Shown here one piece after another: positions 47,721 to 56,855 of a stretch of DNA of 64,000 bases. The DNA comes from Bradyrhizobium sp. 190 (GTDB taxonomy: Bacteria; Pseudomonadota; Alphaproteobacteria; Rhizobiales; Xanthobacteraceae), in assembly GCF_023073415.1 (NCBI RefSeq), contig NZ_JADPJL010000008.1, positions 806,001 to 870,000 of the forward strand, given 5' to 3'. How positions within the stretch are numbered: position 1 is the first letter of the stretch; each line of letters starts with the position of its first letter. The notes beneath the pieces were generated by a model, which was not told the origin of the DNA, searched no databases, and worked only from the letters and a program-made list of their open reading frames with translations. The position numbers and the translations under genes are program-made.

Positions 47721-48698
47721 TCAGGGCACCTTGATCCCGGCGCGCTCGATCACACGCGCGTACCCTGCACGCTCCTTGGCAAGCGCCTCGGCGTAGGCCG
47801 GACCTTGCAGTTCGGTCTGGAGTACACCAAACTTTTCGAGTGCGGTGCGGACTTCGGGGATCTTGCCGACCGCGACCAGCTCTTCAATGAGCTTCTTCAC
47901 GATGTCGGGCGGTATGTTGGCGGGTCCGACCCAGCCGAATGCCGGCATCAGTTCGAAGCCCGGTAGGGTCGCGGCTGTCGGCTCGATCTCCTTGGCGAGC
48001 GGATAGGGCCCAGGCGACGTGATCGAGACGGCACGCAGCTTGCCGGCTTTCACTTGCTCGTATGCCACGGCGAAGTTGTCGCAGGCGAGCCGGATCTGAC
48101 CACCAATCAGATCCTGGATGCTGAGGTTTGATGCGCGGTAGGTGACGGCCGTCATCTTGAGCCCCGCGGCGTCCTCCAGCATCGCGCCGCAGATATGCTG
48201 CGTCGTGCCGGGGCCAGATGTCGCATACGGCGTCTCCGGGTTCGCCTTCAGCCAGACGATCAGCTCCGCCATGGTGTTGGCGGGGACGGACGGGTTGACG
48301 AGCCAGATGTTCGGCTGCGCTGCCATGCCATAGAGGTAGGTGAAGTCTTTCTCGACGTCGTAGGGGATCTTGTCCTTGATCAGTACCGGATTGATGGCGA
48401 TTCCACCGGAGGTTGCTACCGCAACGGTGTAGCCGTCCGGCGCCGCGCGCGTCGTTGCGTGCAGACCATTGACCCCGCCCGCACCGGGCCTGTTCTCGAC
48501 GACGAACTGCTGGCCGAGCCGCCTCGTCAGTTGCTCTGCAAAAATGCGCGCCATGACGTCCGTGTTGCCGCCCGCGGCGAACGGCACGATGACAGTCACG
48601 GGCCTCGATGGCCACTTTTCTTGCGCCGTCGCAGCACCAGTGAGCAAGCCGAGCGTCACGGCCACCACGGCGAGCCTTGCGAGAATACGGGACGGCAT
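47721..48698 (-). CDS. Bug/TctC-family tripartite tricarboxylate transporter binding protein
   Basis: Periplasmic binding protein of 325 residues with a signal peptide (LAVVAVTLGLLTGAATA, cleavage before QEKWPSRPV). The motif VPFAAGGNTDVMARI and the later GTTQHICGAML fit the Bug family, which binds carboxylates, amides or aromatic acids. ATG 48698 follows a GGAG ribosome site; the open frame extends further upstream without family sequence. No TctA/TctB membrane genes are visible, so it is an orphan, as many Bug genes are. It is transcribed against the surrounding genes. Confidence 0.87.
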   Translation of the reverse strand: MPSRILARLAVVAVTLGLLTGAATAQEKWPSRPVTVIVPFAAGGNTDVMARIFAEQLTRRLGQQFVVENRPGAGGVNGLHATTRAAPDGYTVAVATSGGIAINPVLIKDKIPYDVEKDFTYLYGMAAQPNIWLVNPSVPANTMAELIVWLKANPETPYATSGPGTTQHICGAMLEDAAGLKMTAVTYRASNLSIQDLIGGQIRLACDNFAVAYEQVKAGKLRAVSITSPGPYPLAKEIEPTAATLPGFELMPAFGWVGPANIPPDIVKKLIEELVAVGKIPEVRTALEKFGVLQTELQGPAYAEALAKERAGYARVIERAGIKVP

Positions 48699-49395
48699 TT
48701 CGTTCTCCGATCTCTGACGAGTGGTGTTGCAGCAAGAAAGTCGGTCAGCCCTAGGATCGACCGAGCATTCCGAAGGATATTTCGCCAGACGCAAATATGT
48801 CAATGACTGGTAAAATTTCGAACCCTGCCCGTGGTCCTTTGGGTCTGCTAGGTGGAATTCACAGGCTTCGCGCGCTCCCTCAGCGTGAACTTCTGCATGC
48901 TGATCTCGCTTCTGCCTTTACGGAAGCCTGGGACCGCGGCGCTCATTGGAGAGCCGCGATCCGCACTAGCATCGCGACCTACGACGACTTCCAGAATTCG
49001 TTCCGAGCCGAACTTGCCAAGGGCGTAACCGAGCTCGGTTCCGACCCCACCGATTGCGATCTTGCAGATAAGCCAACCGATGCATCTACGCCCCCGTCCA
49101 AAATAACGCGCGGATTACGGCCCCTGCGTAACGGTCCGAGCTGTGTCGCTAGAATGCTTTCAGCGACAATCTGCGTGCTGGATCGGAATGCAATTAGATG
49201 AAGGTCGTCATGCGTGTGCACTCGGGTTTTCGTGTGCACCATGTGTGCTTGGAGAATGCAAAATGTGGCGATTTGGCTTCCAATCGGAGCGGATATGGCC
49301 CTAGAAAAACCGGGGTAAACAGACTCGCTAAATGCCGAATTTGCCAGTCGGTCCAATCCCTTATAGGATCGGTCTAGGATAGAAAGATTAGCGAT
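48699..49395. other. Intergenic, no gene recognised
   Basis: About 700 bases between the Bug gene and dusA. Overlapping open frames exist on both strands (48797-49201 forward, 48979-49356 reverse), neither with a recognisable domain or good ribosome site; codon patterns are irregular. It holds the right copy of the GTGTGCAC repeat. Probably decayed sequence. Confidence 0.45.
49212..49240 (+). repeat. GTGTGCAC double repeat, right copy
   Basis: GCGTGTGCAC and CGTGTGCACC nine bases apart, followed by ATGTGTGCTT, a degenerate third copy. It mirrors the left copy at 47388-47409. Confidence 0.4.
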
Positions 49396-50391
49396 ATGAA
49401 CGCCTTAGACCACCGTTTTTCTGTGGCGCCCATGATGGACTGGACCGACCGGCATTGTCGCGTCTTCCACCGTCTGATGACGCGGCGGAGCCGGCTCTAC
49501 ACGGAGATGCTGACGACGGGCGCCATCATTCATGGCGACCGCAGGCGGCTGCTCGGCTTCGATCCAAGCGAGCATCCGGTGGCCCTTCAGCTCGGCGGTT
49601 CCGATCCCGGTGATCTCGCCACTGCGGCCAGGATCGGCGAGGATTTCGGTTACGACGAAATCAATCTCAATGTCGGCTGTCCGTCCGACCGGGTGAAGGA
49701 TGGCCGCTTCGGCGCTTGCCTGATGGCAGAGCCGGCGCTGGTGGCGGATGGCGTTGCGGCCATGAAGCGCGCGGTCAAAATTCCCGTCACGATCAAATGC
49801 CGGATCGGCATCGATGACCAGGATCCGGAAGTCGCGCTCGACGTGCTGGCGCGCGGCGTGGTCGCGGCCGGCGCGGACGCGCTCATCGTGCATGCGCGCA
49901 AGGCTTGGCTGAACGGATTGTCGCCGAAGGAAAACCGCGACATCCCGCCGCTCGACTACGACAGGGTCTACCGGCTCAAGGCCGCACTTCCGGATATGCC
50001 CATCATCATCAATGGCGGCATCGGCAGCGTTGCGGAGGCTGCGCGGCATCTCGACCACGTTGACGGCGTTATGCTGGGGCGGGCGGCCTATCAGGAGCCA
50101 TGGCGTTTGCTTGTCGTCGATCCGGAGCTGTTCGGCGAGGCGGCGCCATACGCCACCATGAAGGACGTCTTCGAAGCGATGTTTCCCTACATCGAAGACC
50201 AGTTGGCGCAGGGCGCACGGCTGCATTCGATGACGCGGCATTTCGTCGGCGCGTTTCACGGCGTGCCAGGCGCGCGCGCGTTCCGCCGTCATCTCGCGGA
50301 GAAGGGCGTCAAGCCGGGCGCCGGCGTCGACGTGCTGCGCGATGCGATCGCACTGGTCGAGGATCGCGCGGCGGAGGCGGTCGCGGCGTGA
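49396..50391 (+). CDS. dusA: tRNA-dihydrouridine synthase A
   Basis: FMN enzyme reducing uridines 20/20a in the tRNA D-loop; 331 residues. SVAPMMDWTDRHCR at the N terminus is diagnostic of DusA, the catalytic Cys is in NLNVGCPSDRV, and the FMN region includes INGGIGS and GVMLGRAAYQEPW. It ends only 4 bases before the convergent hydroxyquinol dioxygenase gene, so the two transcripts must overlap or end very tightly. Confidence 0.95.
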   Translation: MNALDHRFSVAPMMDWTDRHCRVFHRLMTRRSRLYTEMLTTGAIIHGDRRRLLGFDPSEHPVALQLGGSDPGDLATAARIGEDFGYDEINLNVGCPSDRVKDGRFGACLMAEPALVADGVAAMKRAVKIPVTIKCRIGIDDQDPEVALDVLARGVVAAGADALIVHARKAWLNGLSPKENRDIPPLDYDRVYRLKAALPDMPIIINGGIGSVAEAARHLDHVDGVMLGRAAYQEPWRLLVVDPELFGEAAPYATMKDVFEAMFPYIEDQLAQGARLHSMTRHFVGAFHGVPGARAFRRHLAEKGVKPGAGVDVLRDAIALVEDRAAEAVAA

Positions 50392-50395
50392 AGCG

Positions 50396-51292
50396 CTAGG
50401 CGGCGCGCTCTCCGGAACGGCGCGCTTCCGAATTCGCTTTCAGTCCGAAATCATAGTTCAGATGATAATAAGGCTGCGCGATCTCGCGGCCATCCACGGC
50501 CGTTCCGGCGGGCATGCTGGCGAATTCCCGGATCAGGCTGTCCTTGACGCCGAAGACGACATCCGAGTCCAGATATGGGTCGCCGGCTGCGAAGACATGC
50601 GTCACCAGCGTCCGGTGTCCGGGCGCGGCAATCATGAAATGGACGTGGGCCGGGCGCCAGGGGTGACGGCCCTGCGCCTCGAGCATTTTGCCGACCGGCC
50701 CGTCATGGGGGATCGGATAGGCCGCGGGCCTGATTGACCAGAACCAGAACCGGCCGTTTTCATCGGTGCGAAACCGCGCGCGCATCGCCAGTTCGCCAAT
50801 TTCATCAAGCTGCTGAACGTCGTAATAGCCATCATTGTCCGAATGCCAGACGTCCACCACGGCGCCGGCGAGCGGCTTGCCGCCAGCCGTCGATACCGTG
50901 CCGGTGACCAATAGCGGCGCGCCTTCCATGGCGCCGGAGATATCCGCGCCCGGCGGATGCTCGGGCGCGCGCTGTACGTAAAACGGTCCGAGCACGGTCG
51001 TCTCGGTCGTGCCCTCCGGCGTCCGATGGTTGATGGCATCGACCAGCATGGAGACGCCGAGCGTATCGGACAGCAGGATGAATTCCTGCCGCTTGTCGTC
51101 GCACATCTGCCCGGTACGGGTCAGGAAGTCGATGCCGGCCTCCCATTCCGCTTGCGTGGGTTCGATCTCCCTGACGAACGCATGCAGGTGACGCACGAGC
51201 GCCTCGCTGACCTGTCGGACGCGATTGTCCTTTGCGGCGCTGACGCGCTGCAAGACGGCGTCGGTGATGGTGGCTTCGTCAAAGTTGCGCAT
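50396..51292 (-). CDS. graB: Hydroxyquinol 1,2-dioxygenase (intradiol)
   Basis: Non-haem Fe(III) enzyme cleaving benzene-1,2,4-triol to maleylacetate; 298 residues. The four iron ligands have canonical spacing: Tyr156, Tyr192, His216 and His218 (in NDGYYD, AAYPIPHDGP and RPAHVHF). The N-terminal helical dimer domain of catechol dioxygenases is present. ATG 51292 is preferred over the longer frame to 51352. Neighbouring maleylacetate reductase and resorcylate decarboxylase genes point to hydroxyquinol over catechol. Last gene of the leftward operon. Confidence 0.9.
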   Translation of the reverse strand: MRNFDEATITDAVLQRVSAAKDNRVRQVSEALVRHLHAFVREIEPTQAEWEAGIDFLTRTGQMCDDKRQEFILLSDTLGVSMLVDAINHRTPEGTTETTVLGPFYVQRAPEHPPGADISGAMEGAPLLVTGTVSTAGGKPLAGAVVDVWHSDNDGYYDVQQLDEIGELAMRARFRTDENGRFWFWSIRPAAYPIPHDGPVGKMLEAQGRHPWRPAHVHFMIAAPGHRTLVTHVFAAGDPYLDSDVVFGVKDSLIREFASMPAGTAVDGREIAQPYYHLNYDFGLKANSEARRSGERAA

Positions 51293-51305
51293 GGTGATGT
51301 TCTCT

Positions 51306-52382
51306 TCAGGAAATCGCGGGGAAGGTCTGTGGAGCGTCCCCGCGCCAGGCACGCGCGATCAATTCGCGGATTACCTCGCGCTCGATCGGGCGCGGATTCC
51401 AGTACGGGTTCTTCACGGCGAGGTCGGCGGCCCGATCGATGCCGCTCTCGGGCATGCCGATCTCGCGCAGCGATGCCGGTGCTGCAAGCTTTCGCGCCAG
51501 ATCGTGGAGGCCGAGCGCCGGATCGGCTACGCCGAGCGCGGCGGCGATGCACGCCATCGCGTCGGGCGCGGCAGGCGCGTTGTAGGCGAGGGCGTGCGGG
51601 AGGATGACAGTGTGGGTTTCCGCATGCGGCAGATTGAACGACCCGCCCAGCGTATGGCAGAGCTTGTGATGCAGGGCCATACCGACGGCGCCGAGGCAGA
51701 TGCCAGAGAGCCAGGCGCCATAGAGCGCTTCGGTGCGCGCGGTCTTATCGTCTGGCCGGGCGCAAATTATTGGCAGCGCATGCGCCAGCGTGCGGATTCC
51801 CTCCTGCGCCATCAGCGATATCACGGGGTTGCGATCTCGCGCGTAGAGCGCCTCGACCGCATGCGCGATGGCGTTGATGCCCGATGTCGCGGACAATCCC
51901 GGAGGCATCGTCATGGTAAGGTCGACATCATAGATCACGATCTCGGGGAGAATTTTCGGACTCGATTGCGTGGTCTTGATGCCGCCGCTGGTCTGGCCGA
52001 CGACCGGCGTCATCTCGGAGCCGGCGTAGCTGGTCGGCAGCACGATTTGCGGCAGGTCGGTGCGCAATGCGATCGCCTTGCCGAGGCCCGTGGTCGAGCC
52101 GCCGCCGAGCGAGACGATGCAATCGGCCCGCACATCGCGCACGGTTTCCATCGCCCGTTCCGTTACGTCGATGGGTGTGTGCATCACCGCGCCCGTGAAG
52201 ACGCCGGCGAAGCGTTCACCGATCATCTCGCGGATGCTGGCGACCAGCTCCTTCTGTCGCGGGGTGGCCAGCACGAGGGCGCTGACGACGCCGAGGCGGG
52301 ACAACTCGTCGGGTAGTTGGCGCAGCGTGCCGGTGCCGAACACCACCCGCATCGGCGCGCTCTGATAGACGAAGTCTTGCAT
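51306..52382 (-). CDS. graC: Maleylacetate reductase
   Basis: Iron-alcohol-dehydrogenase-fold enzyme of 358 residues reducing maleylacetate to 3-oxoadipate with NAD(P)H. SLGGGSTTGLGKAIALRT binds the cofactor, LPTSYAGSEMTPVVGQT and HALPHAETH-like HKLCHTLGGSFNLPHAETH supply the active site; several metal-binding His of the parent family are retained. Thirteen bases upstream of the dioxygenase gene in the same operon, handling the product of that ring cleavage. Confidence 0.9.
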   Translation of the reverse strand: MQDFVYQSAPMRVVFGTGTLRQLPDELSRLGVVSALVLATPRQKELVASIREMIGERFAGVFTGAVMHTPIDVTERAMETVRDVRADCIVSLGGGSTTGLGKAIALRTDLPQIVLPTSYAGSEMTPVVGQTSGGIKTTQSSPKILPEIVIYDVDLTMTMPPGLSATSGINAIAHAVEALYARDRNPVISLMAQEGIRTLAHALPIICARPDDKTARTEALYGAWLSGICLGAVGMALHHKLCHTLGGSFNLPHAETHTVILPHALAYNAPAAPDAMACIAAALGVADPALGLHDLARKLAAPASLREIGMPESGIDRAADLAVKNPYWNPRPIEREVIRELIARAWRGDAPQTFPAIS

Positions 52383-52420
52383 GGTCGCTCCTTGCGGACT
52401 TTCCGCATCGACACCCCGCC

Positions 52421-53797
52421 TCAGGAGGCGGGCTGTGCAACCTTGCGCAAGCCGGCCGTCTCTTCAAGGCCGCTCGCAGGGACACCTGCTGGCCGCCGAG
52501 CCAGCAGGATGATGCCTCCAGCCGCGATCGCCGAGACGCCGATCGACAGGAACATCGGCGTCGGGCTCTGGTAGATCTGTTGCAGCGCGCCGGCGACGAA
52601 CGGACCGAGAATGGCGCCGACGCGCGCGACCCCAAGTTCCATTCCAACCGCGGTGGCGCGCACGCCGGTCTCATAGGAGGCCGCGGTAAAGTTGTTCAGC
52701 ACGAACTGCGCGCCGATGATGAAGAAGCCGGCGGCCGCGACGGAGGTGATGTTGACGATGTGATCGTTCAACACCACGAGGGAGAGCACCGCGACGCCGC
52801 CGATCGCCCACCAGGTCGCGATCAGGCCGCGGCTGCTGCCGGACTTGTCGACCAGATGCCCAAGCGCGAGACCGCCGACGAACGACATGATCTGCATCAG
52901 CGCACCGAAGCCGAAGCTTGCCGCGAAGGTTTCTCCACGCTGCATCATCACGGTCGGAATCCAGCCCGACAGGCCGAAGATGCAGAACAGGCTGAGGAAC
53001 GCCGACGCCCAGATCGCGAACGTGGTCCGGCGATACTTGGACTGGAGCAGTACCGCCACCGAATTGACCGGCTTTTCGGACTGCCCGACTGGAATTTCGG
53101 CCGATTGGTAGACCGCGGCGCGCTCGGGCCGAAGCTTGCTGAGCATGTCGCGGATTTCGTCGACGCGGCCCTGCAAGGCCAGAAACTTCGGTGATTCCGG
53201 CAGCATCACGTGCATGAAGGGCAGCAGTAGGAACGACAGTGAGCCGATCCAGTACAGCGAGGTCCAGCCGAACACCGGCGTCGCAAACACGCCCGCAACA
53301 CCGGCAAGCGTGCCGCCAAGCGCCCAGCCGAGCGCGACGCCCCACAGCGCGAACGTGTTCGCAACGCGTCGCGGCGCCAGTTCGTTGATGTACGTCGTTG
53401 CCAAGGGCAGCAGCACGCCGAGACCGATGCCGGTTAGGATGCGCAGGATGCAGAACGACAGAAACGAATCCGCCGACGTCGCGGTCAGCAGCGTGAAGAT
53501 GCTGGTGATCCATAGGCCGCCGAGCAGGGTGCCGCGGCGGCCGAGCCGATCGGCGATGATACCGTGGATCGCAGCGCCGATCAGGAATCCGACCAGCCCG
53601 CTGGAGATCAGTAGTCCAGCCTGGCCGGCCTGAAGGCCCCACGGTTTTGCGACGTAATGGATGACGTAAGCCGGATTGAACGTGTCATATCCGTCAAACA
53701 GCGTGAGCAGTCCCATCATGGCGCCGAGGCGCCAGTGAAACTTTCCCACCTTTGCTTCGGCGAGTTCCTCGTGAAGATCGATTACCTGCGTGCTCAT
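52421..53797 (-). CDS. MFS transporter of the aromatic acid:H+ symporter family
   Basis: 458 residues with 12 membrane helices. The loop 2-3 motif is GIIADRLGRRGTLLGG and the N terminus has LFDGYDTFNPAYV with the DGYD acid motif typical of AAHS proteins (PcaK-like). Placed in the resorcylate operon, it likely imports gamma-resorcylate or a related dihydroxybenzoate. It may correspond to the transporter gene of the rhizobial gra cluster, though the gene order differs. Confidence 0.87.
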   Translation of the reverse strand: MSTQVIDLHEELAEAKVGKFHWRLGAMMGLLTLFDGYDTFNPAYVIHYVAKPWGLQAGQAGLLISSGLVGFLIGAAIHGIIADRLGRRGTLLGGLWITSIFTLLTATSADSFLSFCILRILTGIGLGVLLPLATTYINELAPRRVANTFALWGVALGWALGGTLAGVAGVFATPVFGWTSLYWIGSLSFLLLPFMHVMLPESPKFLALQGRVDEIRDMLSKLRPERAAVYQSAEIPVGQSEKPVNSVAVLLQSKYRRTTFAIWASAFLSLFCIFGLSGWIPTVMMQRGETFAASFGFGALMQIMSFVGGLALGHLVDKSGSSRGLIATWWAIGGVAVLSLVVLNDHIVNITSVAAAGFFIIGAQFVLNNFTAASYETGVRATAVGMELGVARVGAILGPFVAGALQQIYQSPTPMFLSIGVSAIAAGGIILLARRPAGVPASGLEETAGLRKVAQPAS

Positions 53798-53841
53798 GGT
53801 CGTTCCCCTCCCAAGATGGTGTTCGTAAGTTGTGAGACCGC

Positions 53842-54858
53842 TTATTCCGCGGCTTGATTGATGCCGTGCCTGGCGACTTCGCCGAGGTCGAGCTTGAACA
53901 AATCGATGGCGTTGCGCCGGCCGATCTTCAGGCGATCGTTCTCGCTGATGCTGGCGCTGTTGAACCAGTCGGAGGCGTGATCGACATTTTCGAACGGCCA
54001 GTCAACCGAGAACAGAATGCGGTCCGCTCCGATTTCAAGGATGGAATCAATCAGCGTTTGCGTGCGGAAATTCCCTGAAGTGGTCAGGAAGAAATTGGCG
54101 TTGAAGTAGTCGCAGATCTTCTTCTTCGCCTTGTGCTTCGGCGGCGCCTTGACCCAGCCGTTGCGATGGTCGACGCGCCACATGCTGTAAGGCAGACCTT
54201 CGCCCATGTGACCCAGGATGATCTTCAGTTTTGGATGGGCATCGAACAGGCCCGATCCCATCAGGCGCAACGCATGAACGGCCGTCTCCTGTCCGAACGC
54301 CCAGGTCGGGCCCATCAGCCAGGGATGTCCTTCGTAGATCGCGCAATCCTCCGGCAGCGGATTGCGCGGGTGCAGGTAGAAGGGCAGGCCGGCTTTCTCG
54401 ACCGCCGCCCAGAACGGCCAGTATTGCGGCAGGTCGTAATAGAGTGGCTTCTTGCCGTCGATCTGCGAGAAGCCATTGACCAGTGCGCCGCGGAAACCGA
54501 GCGTGTTGATGCAGCGCTCCAGTTCCTTGATCGCGAGATCCGGATCCTGCATCGGCAGCGCGGCAAAAGCCTGAAAGCGCGACGGGCGCTTGGCGACCTG
54601 CTCGGCGAGGAAATCATTGGCCCGGATCGCAATCTCGTTGGCGCGGGCGACATCGGGAATCGCCTGCACCGCGGGTGCGTTCAGCGACAGGATCATCATC
54701 TCGACTCCGTGCCGGTCCATCTGCGCTAGCCGCTTGTCCTGAATATCCAGCAGGCGATCCTTCAGCTCCGGCCAATAGGAGTCCGGCACGAAGCCCGCCG
54801 AATCCATCAGCGTGTCCGGAATGGCGAAATGTTCCTCTAGTGCGATCTTGCCCTGCAT
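53842..54858 (-). CDS. graF: Gamma-resorcylate (2,6-dihydroxybenzoate) decarboxylase
   Basis: Amidohydrolase-fold, non-oxidative decarboxylase, 338 residues. It starts MQGKIALEEHFAIPDT, giving metal ligands Glu8 and His10; His163 (FYLHPRN), His217 (LGHMGEG) and Asp286 (SVDWPFEN) complete the site, one residue offset from the Rhizobium enzyme as I recall it. The match along the whole length is close enough to name it. It converts gamma-resorcylate to resorcinol, which the adjacent hydroxylase turns into hydroxyquinol. Confidence 0.92.
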   Translation of the reverse strand: MQGKIALEEHFAIPDTLMDSAGFVPDSYWPELKDRLLDIQDKRLAQMDRHGVEMMILSLNAPAVQAIPDVARANEIAIRANDFLAEQVAKRPSRFQAFAALPMQDPDLAIKELERCINTLGFRGALVNGFSQIDGKKPLYYDLPQYWPFWAAVEKAGLPFYLHPRNPLPEDCAIYEGHPWLMGPTWAFGQETAVHALRLMGSGLFDAHPKLKIILGHMGEGLPYSMWRVDHRNGWVKAPPKHKAKKKICDYFNANFFLTTSGNFRTQTLIDSILEIGADRILFSVDWPFENVDHASDWFNSASISENDRLKIGRRNAIDLFKLDLGEVARHGINQAAE

Positions 54859-54898
54859 GTCGTCCTCGCTGATGTCTGATGTTGATTAGTATTGGCCC

Positions 54899-56131
54899 TT
54901 AATATTGACCTTGCGGGGTCAGCCCGAGCGCGAGCTGGCCGTACATGGTGCCGACGGCATCCCAGTTCATACTGATGTGGCGGCCGACGGCATTGGCGTC
55001 GCGCCAGGCGCGCTGCACCGGGTTGGAAAGGTCGAGGCCGAGCCCGCCGGTCGAGGCGTTCAATGCTTCAGTGGCGCGAATGGCCAGTGAGACCGAAAAG
55101 GCCTGACCGCGGCGGCTGACGATGCGATCATCGATCGAGACCGGCCTGTGGTCGCGGATCGTCGCCGCACGATCCCGCAAGTCCCGTAGCAGCACTTCGC
55201 GCGCCGCATCGACCGAGGCGGTCGCTTCCGCAACGCGCAACTGGATGGTCGGGAAATCTGCCATGCGGTTGTTGTGGCCGGCCACCGCGCCGCGGGTGAT
55301 CCGTCTGGAGGTGACGGCGAGATAATCCTCCAGCGCGCCTGCGGCGGCGCCAACGGCGGCCGATGCAAGGCAGGACGGAATATTCGACAGCATCGGGATC
55401 GAGAAGGTGGGGTTGGCAGCATAGAGCGCGGCGCCCGGCGTCGTTCCCGATGTGGTGTCGGCGAACGACAGCAGGTGGTGCGCCGGCACGAACACGTCAT
55501 TCAGCACCAGCGTCTTGCTGCCGGTGCCGCTTAGGCCGACGACATTCCAGGTGTCGTCGATGACGTAGTCGGAGGCGGGGACCAGCAGGAAGGCCGGCGC
55601 AAACTGGCCGCTCTCGGTCTTCGACGGCAACAGCGCCGCACACAGCGACCATTGCGCGTTGTCGCAGCCGCTGGCGAACGACCAGCGCCCGGTGAGGCGA
55701 TAGCCGCCGTCAACCTCGATCGCCTTGGTGGCCGGTGCGTAGGAGCCGCAGGCCACCGCGTCGGTATTGCTGTCCCAAACGTCGCGCTGCGCCGCCTCCG
55801 GGAATCCCGCGATCAGCCATTGATGGGCCGCGAGCAGGCCGCCGACCCATGCCGTCGAGGCGCAGCTTTTCGCAAGCTCGATGTTCAGTTCGACCAGCAC
55901 GTCGAAATCGTGCTCGTAGCCGCCGAACATTGCCGGCTTGACGATGTCAAAATAGCCGATGTTGCGCAGGGCGATGATGTTCTCTTCCGGAATGCGGCCG
56001 GCCTTTTCCGTGGTGTGGGCGCGCGCCTTGATCTGCGGCGCGATCTGCGCCACGCGGCTGCGCAACTCGGCAATATCAGGGCGAGGCGCCGGCGCGGGTG
56101 GCACGTCCTTCAACTGGGCGACTGATACCAT
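54899..56131 (-). CDS. graA: Resorcinol hydroxylase, flavin-dependent oxygenase component
   Basis: 410 residues with the acyl-CoA dehydrogenase fold of reduced-flavin monooxygenases (HsaA/HpaB-like group C/D). Segments KAGRIPEENIIALRNIGYFD, SCASTAWVGGLLAAHQW, GRWSFASGCDNAQW and the C-terminal HISMNWDAVGTMYGQ are characteristic. It needs reduced flavin from the reductase gene immediately upstream in the operon (56206-56724). With decarboxylase and dioxygenase alongside, resorcinol to hydroxyquinol is the best-supported reaction. Confidence 0.87.
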   Translation of the reverse strand: MVSVAQLKDVPPAPAPRPDIAELRSRVAQIAPQIKARAHTTEKAGRIPEENIIALRNIGYFDIVKPAMFGGYEHDFDVLVELNIELAKSCASTAWVGGLLAAHQWLIAGFPEAAQRDVWDSNTDAVACGSYAPATKAIEVDGGYRLTGRWSFASGCDNAQWSLCAALLPSKTESGQFAPAFLLVPASDYVIDDTWNVVGLSGTGSKTLVLNDVFVPAHHLLSFADTTSGTTPGAALYAANPTFSIPMLSNIPSCLASAAVGAAAGALEDYLAVTSRRITRGAVAGHNNRMADFPTIQLRVAEATASVDAAREVLLRDLRDRAATIRDHRPVSIDDRIVSRRGQAFSVSLAIRATEALNASTGGLGLDLSNPVQRAWRDANAVGRHISMNWDAVGTMYGQLALGLTPQGQY

Positions 56132-56205
56132 TGGTTTGCTCCGTGTCTTCGATTGGTTGAAAGGCGGTCAGGTGGCAGGCGCGGTTCACGCAGCCCGGCT
56201 GCAGT

Positions 56206-56724
56206 TCACGCAGCCTGGCTGTCGTGCGGCACCGAGAAGCAGTAGGTCGCATCCTGGTAGATCAGCGGCTCGATCGGATCGCGCACGTTCACGGTCTCGG
56301 CTTCGCCGATGAAAATCGTGTGCGTGCCGTAGGGCACGGCGGCCGCCTTCTTGCAAAAAATGTTGATCTGGGCGTCGGCGAGGTAAGTGACGCCCTCGGC
56401 CGAAGTCATCCAGTCGCCGAGCCCGAACCGTTCTTCGGCCGGGAGCGCGCCACTGAAGGCGGATGAAAGCGTGACCTGATCACGGCGCAGCACGTTGACG
56501 CAGAAACGGCGCGCCAGCAGCATGATGTCGTGCAGCAGCGTTTGCTGGTTGACGCAGACGATCAGCGAGGGCGGGTCGAGCGACAGCGACGTGACTGCGG
56601 TTGCCGTCATGCCGTGGCGGCGGTTCTGGTCTGATGACGTGATCACCGACACCGCCGCGGGAAATCGCCGCAACGCGCGCTTGAACGTTTCTCGCAATTC
56701 GTCGGATGCCGAATCCAGCGACAT
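56206..56724 (-). CDS. graD: Flavin reductase component of the resorcinol hydroxylase
   Basis: 172 residues, flavin-reductase (HpaC/DIM6-type) split-barrel. RRFPAAVSVITS, HGMTATAVTSLSLDPPSLIV and CVNQ mark the flavin site; GTHTIFIGEAETV is the C-terminal block. ATG 56724 is chosen since GGAGGA lies 4 bases before it; an in-frame GTG at 56736 overlaps that ribosome site. Supplies reduced FMN/FAD to the oxygenase. First gene of the leftward operon. Confidence 0.9.
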   Translation of the reverse strand: MSLDSASDELRETFKRALRRFPAAVSVITSSDQNRRHGMTATAVTSLSLDPPSLIVCVNQQTLLHDIMLLARRFCVNVLRRDQVTLSSAFSGALPAEERFGLGDWMTSAEGVTYLADAQINIFCKKAAAVPYGTHTIFIGEAETVNVRDPIEPLIYQDATYCFSVPHDSQAA

Positions 56725-56779
56725 GGTTTCCTCCACTGAAATCCGCTCTTGTCCGGCGGCTTAACTTTCTCGAACAATA

Positions 56780-56823
56780 GTTGCATTCGCAAATATCGGT
56801 CAAGAGAAATTTTCAAATGCAAC
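56780..56823. promoter_or_regulatory. Paired inverted operator in the graD-MarR intergenic region
   Basis: GTTGCATT (56780-56787) and its exact reverse complement AATGCAAC (56816-56823). Similarity extends outward, giving two copies of a roughly 20-base site on opposite strands. Lies between divergent regulator and reductase genes, where a MarR dimer would be expected to bind. Confidence 0.5.
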
Positions 56824-56855
56824 AATTGCCTTGAAAAGCAATCGGTGTCCGGCTA

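Noticed and set aside
48797..49201. 134-codon forward open frame before dusA
   Set aside because: No ribosome site, no recognisable domain, overlapping reverse frames of similar length.
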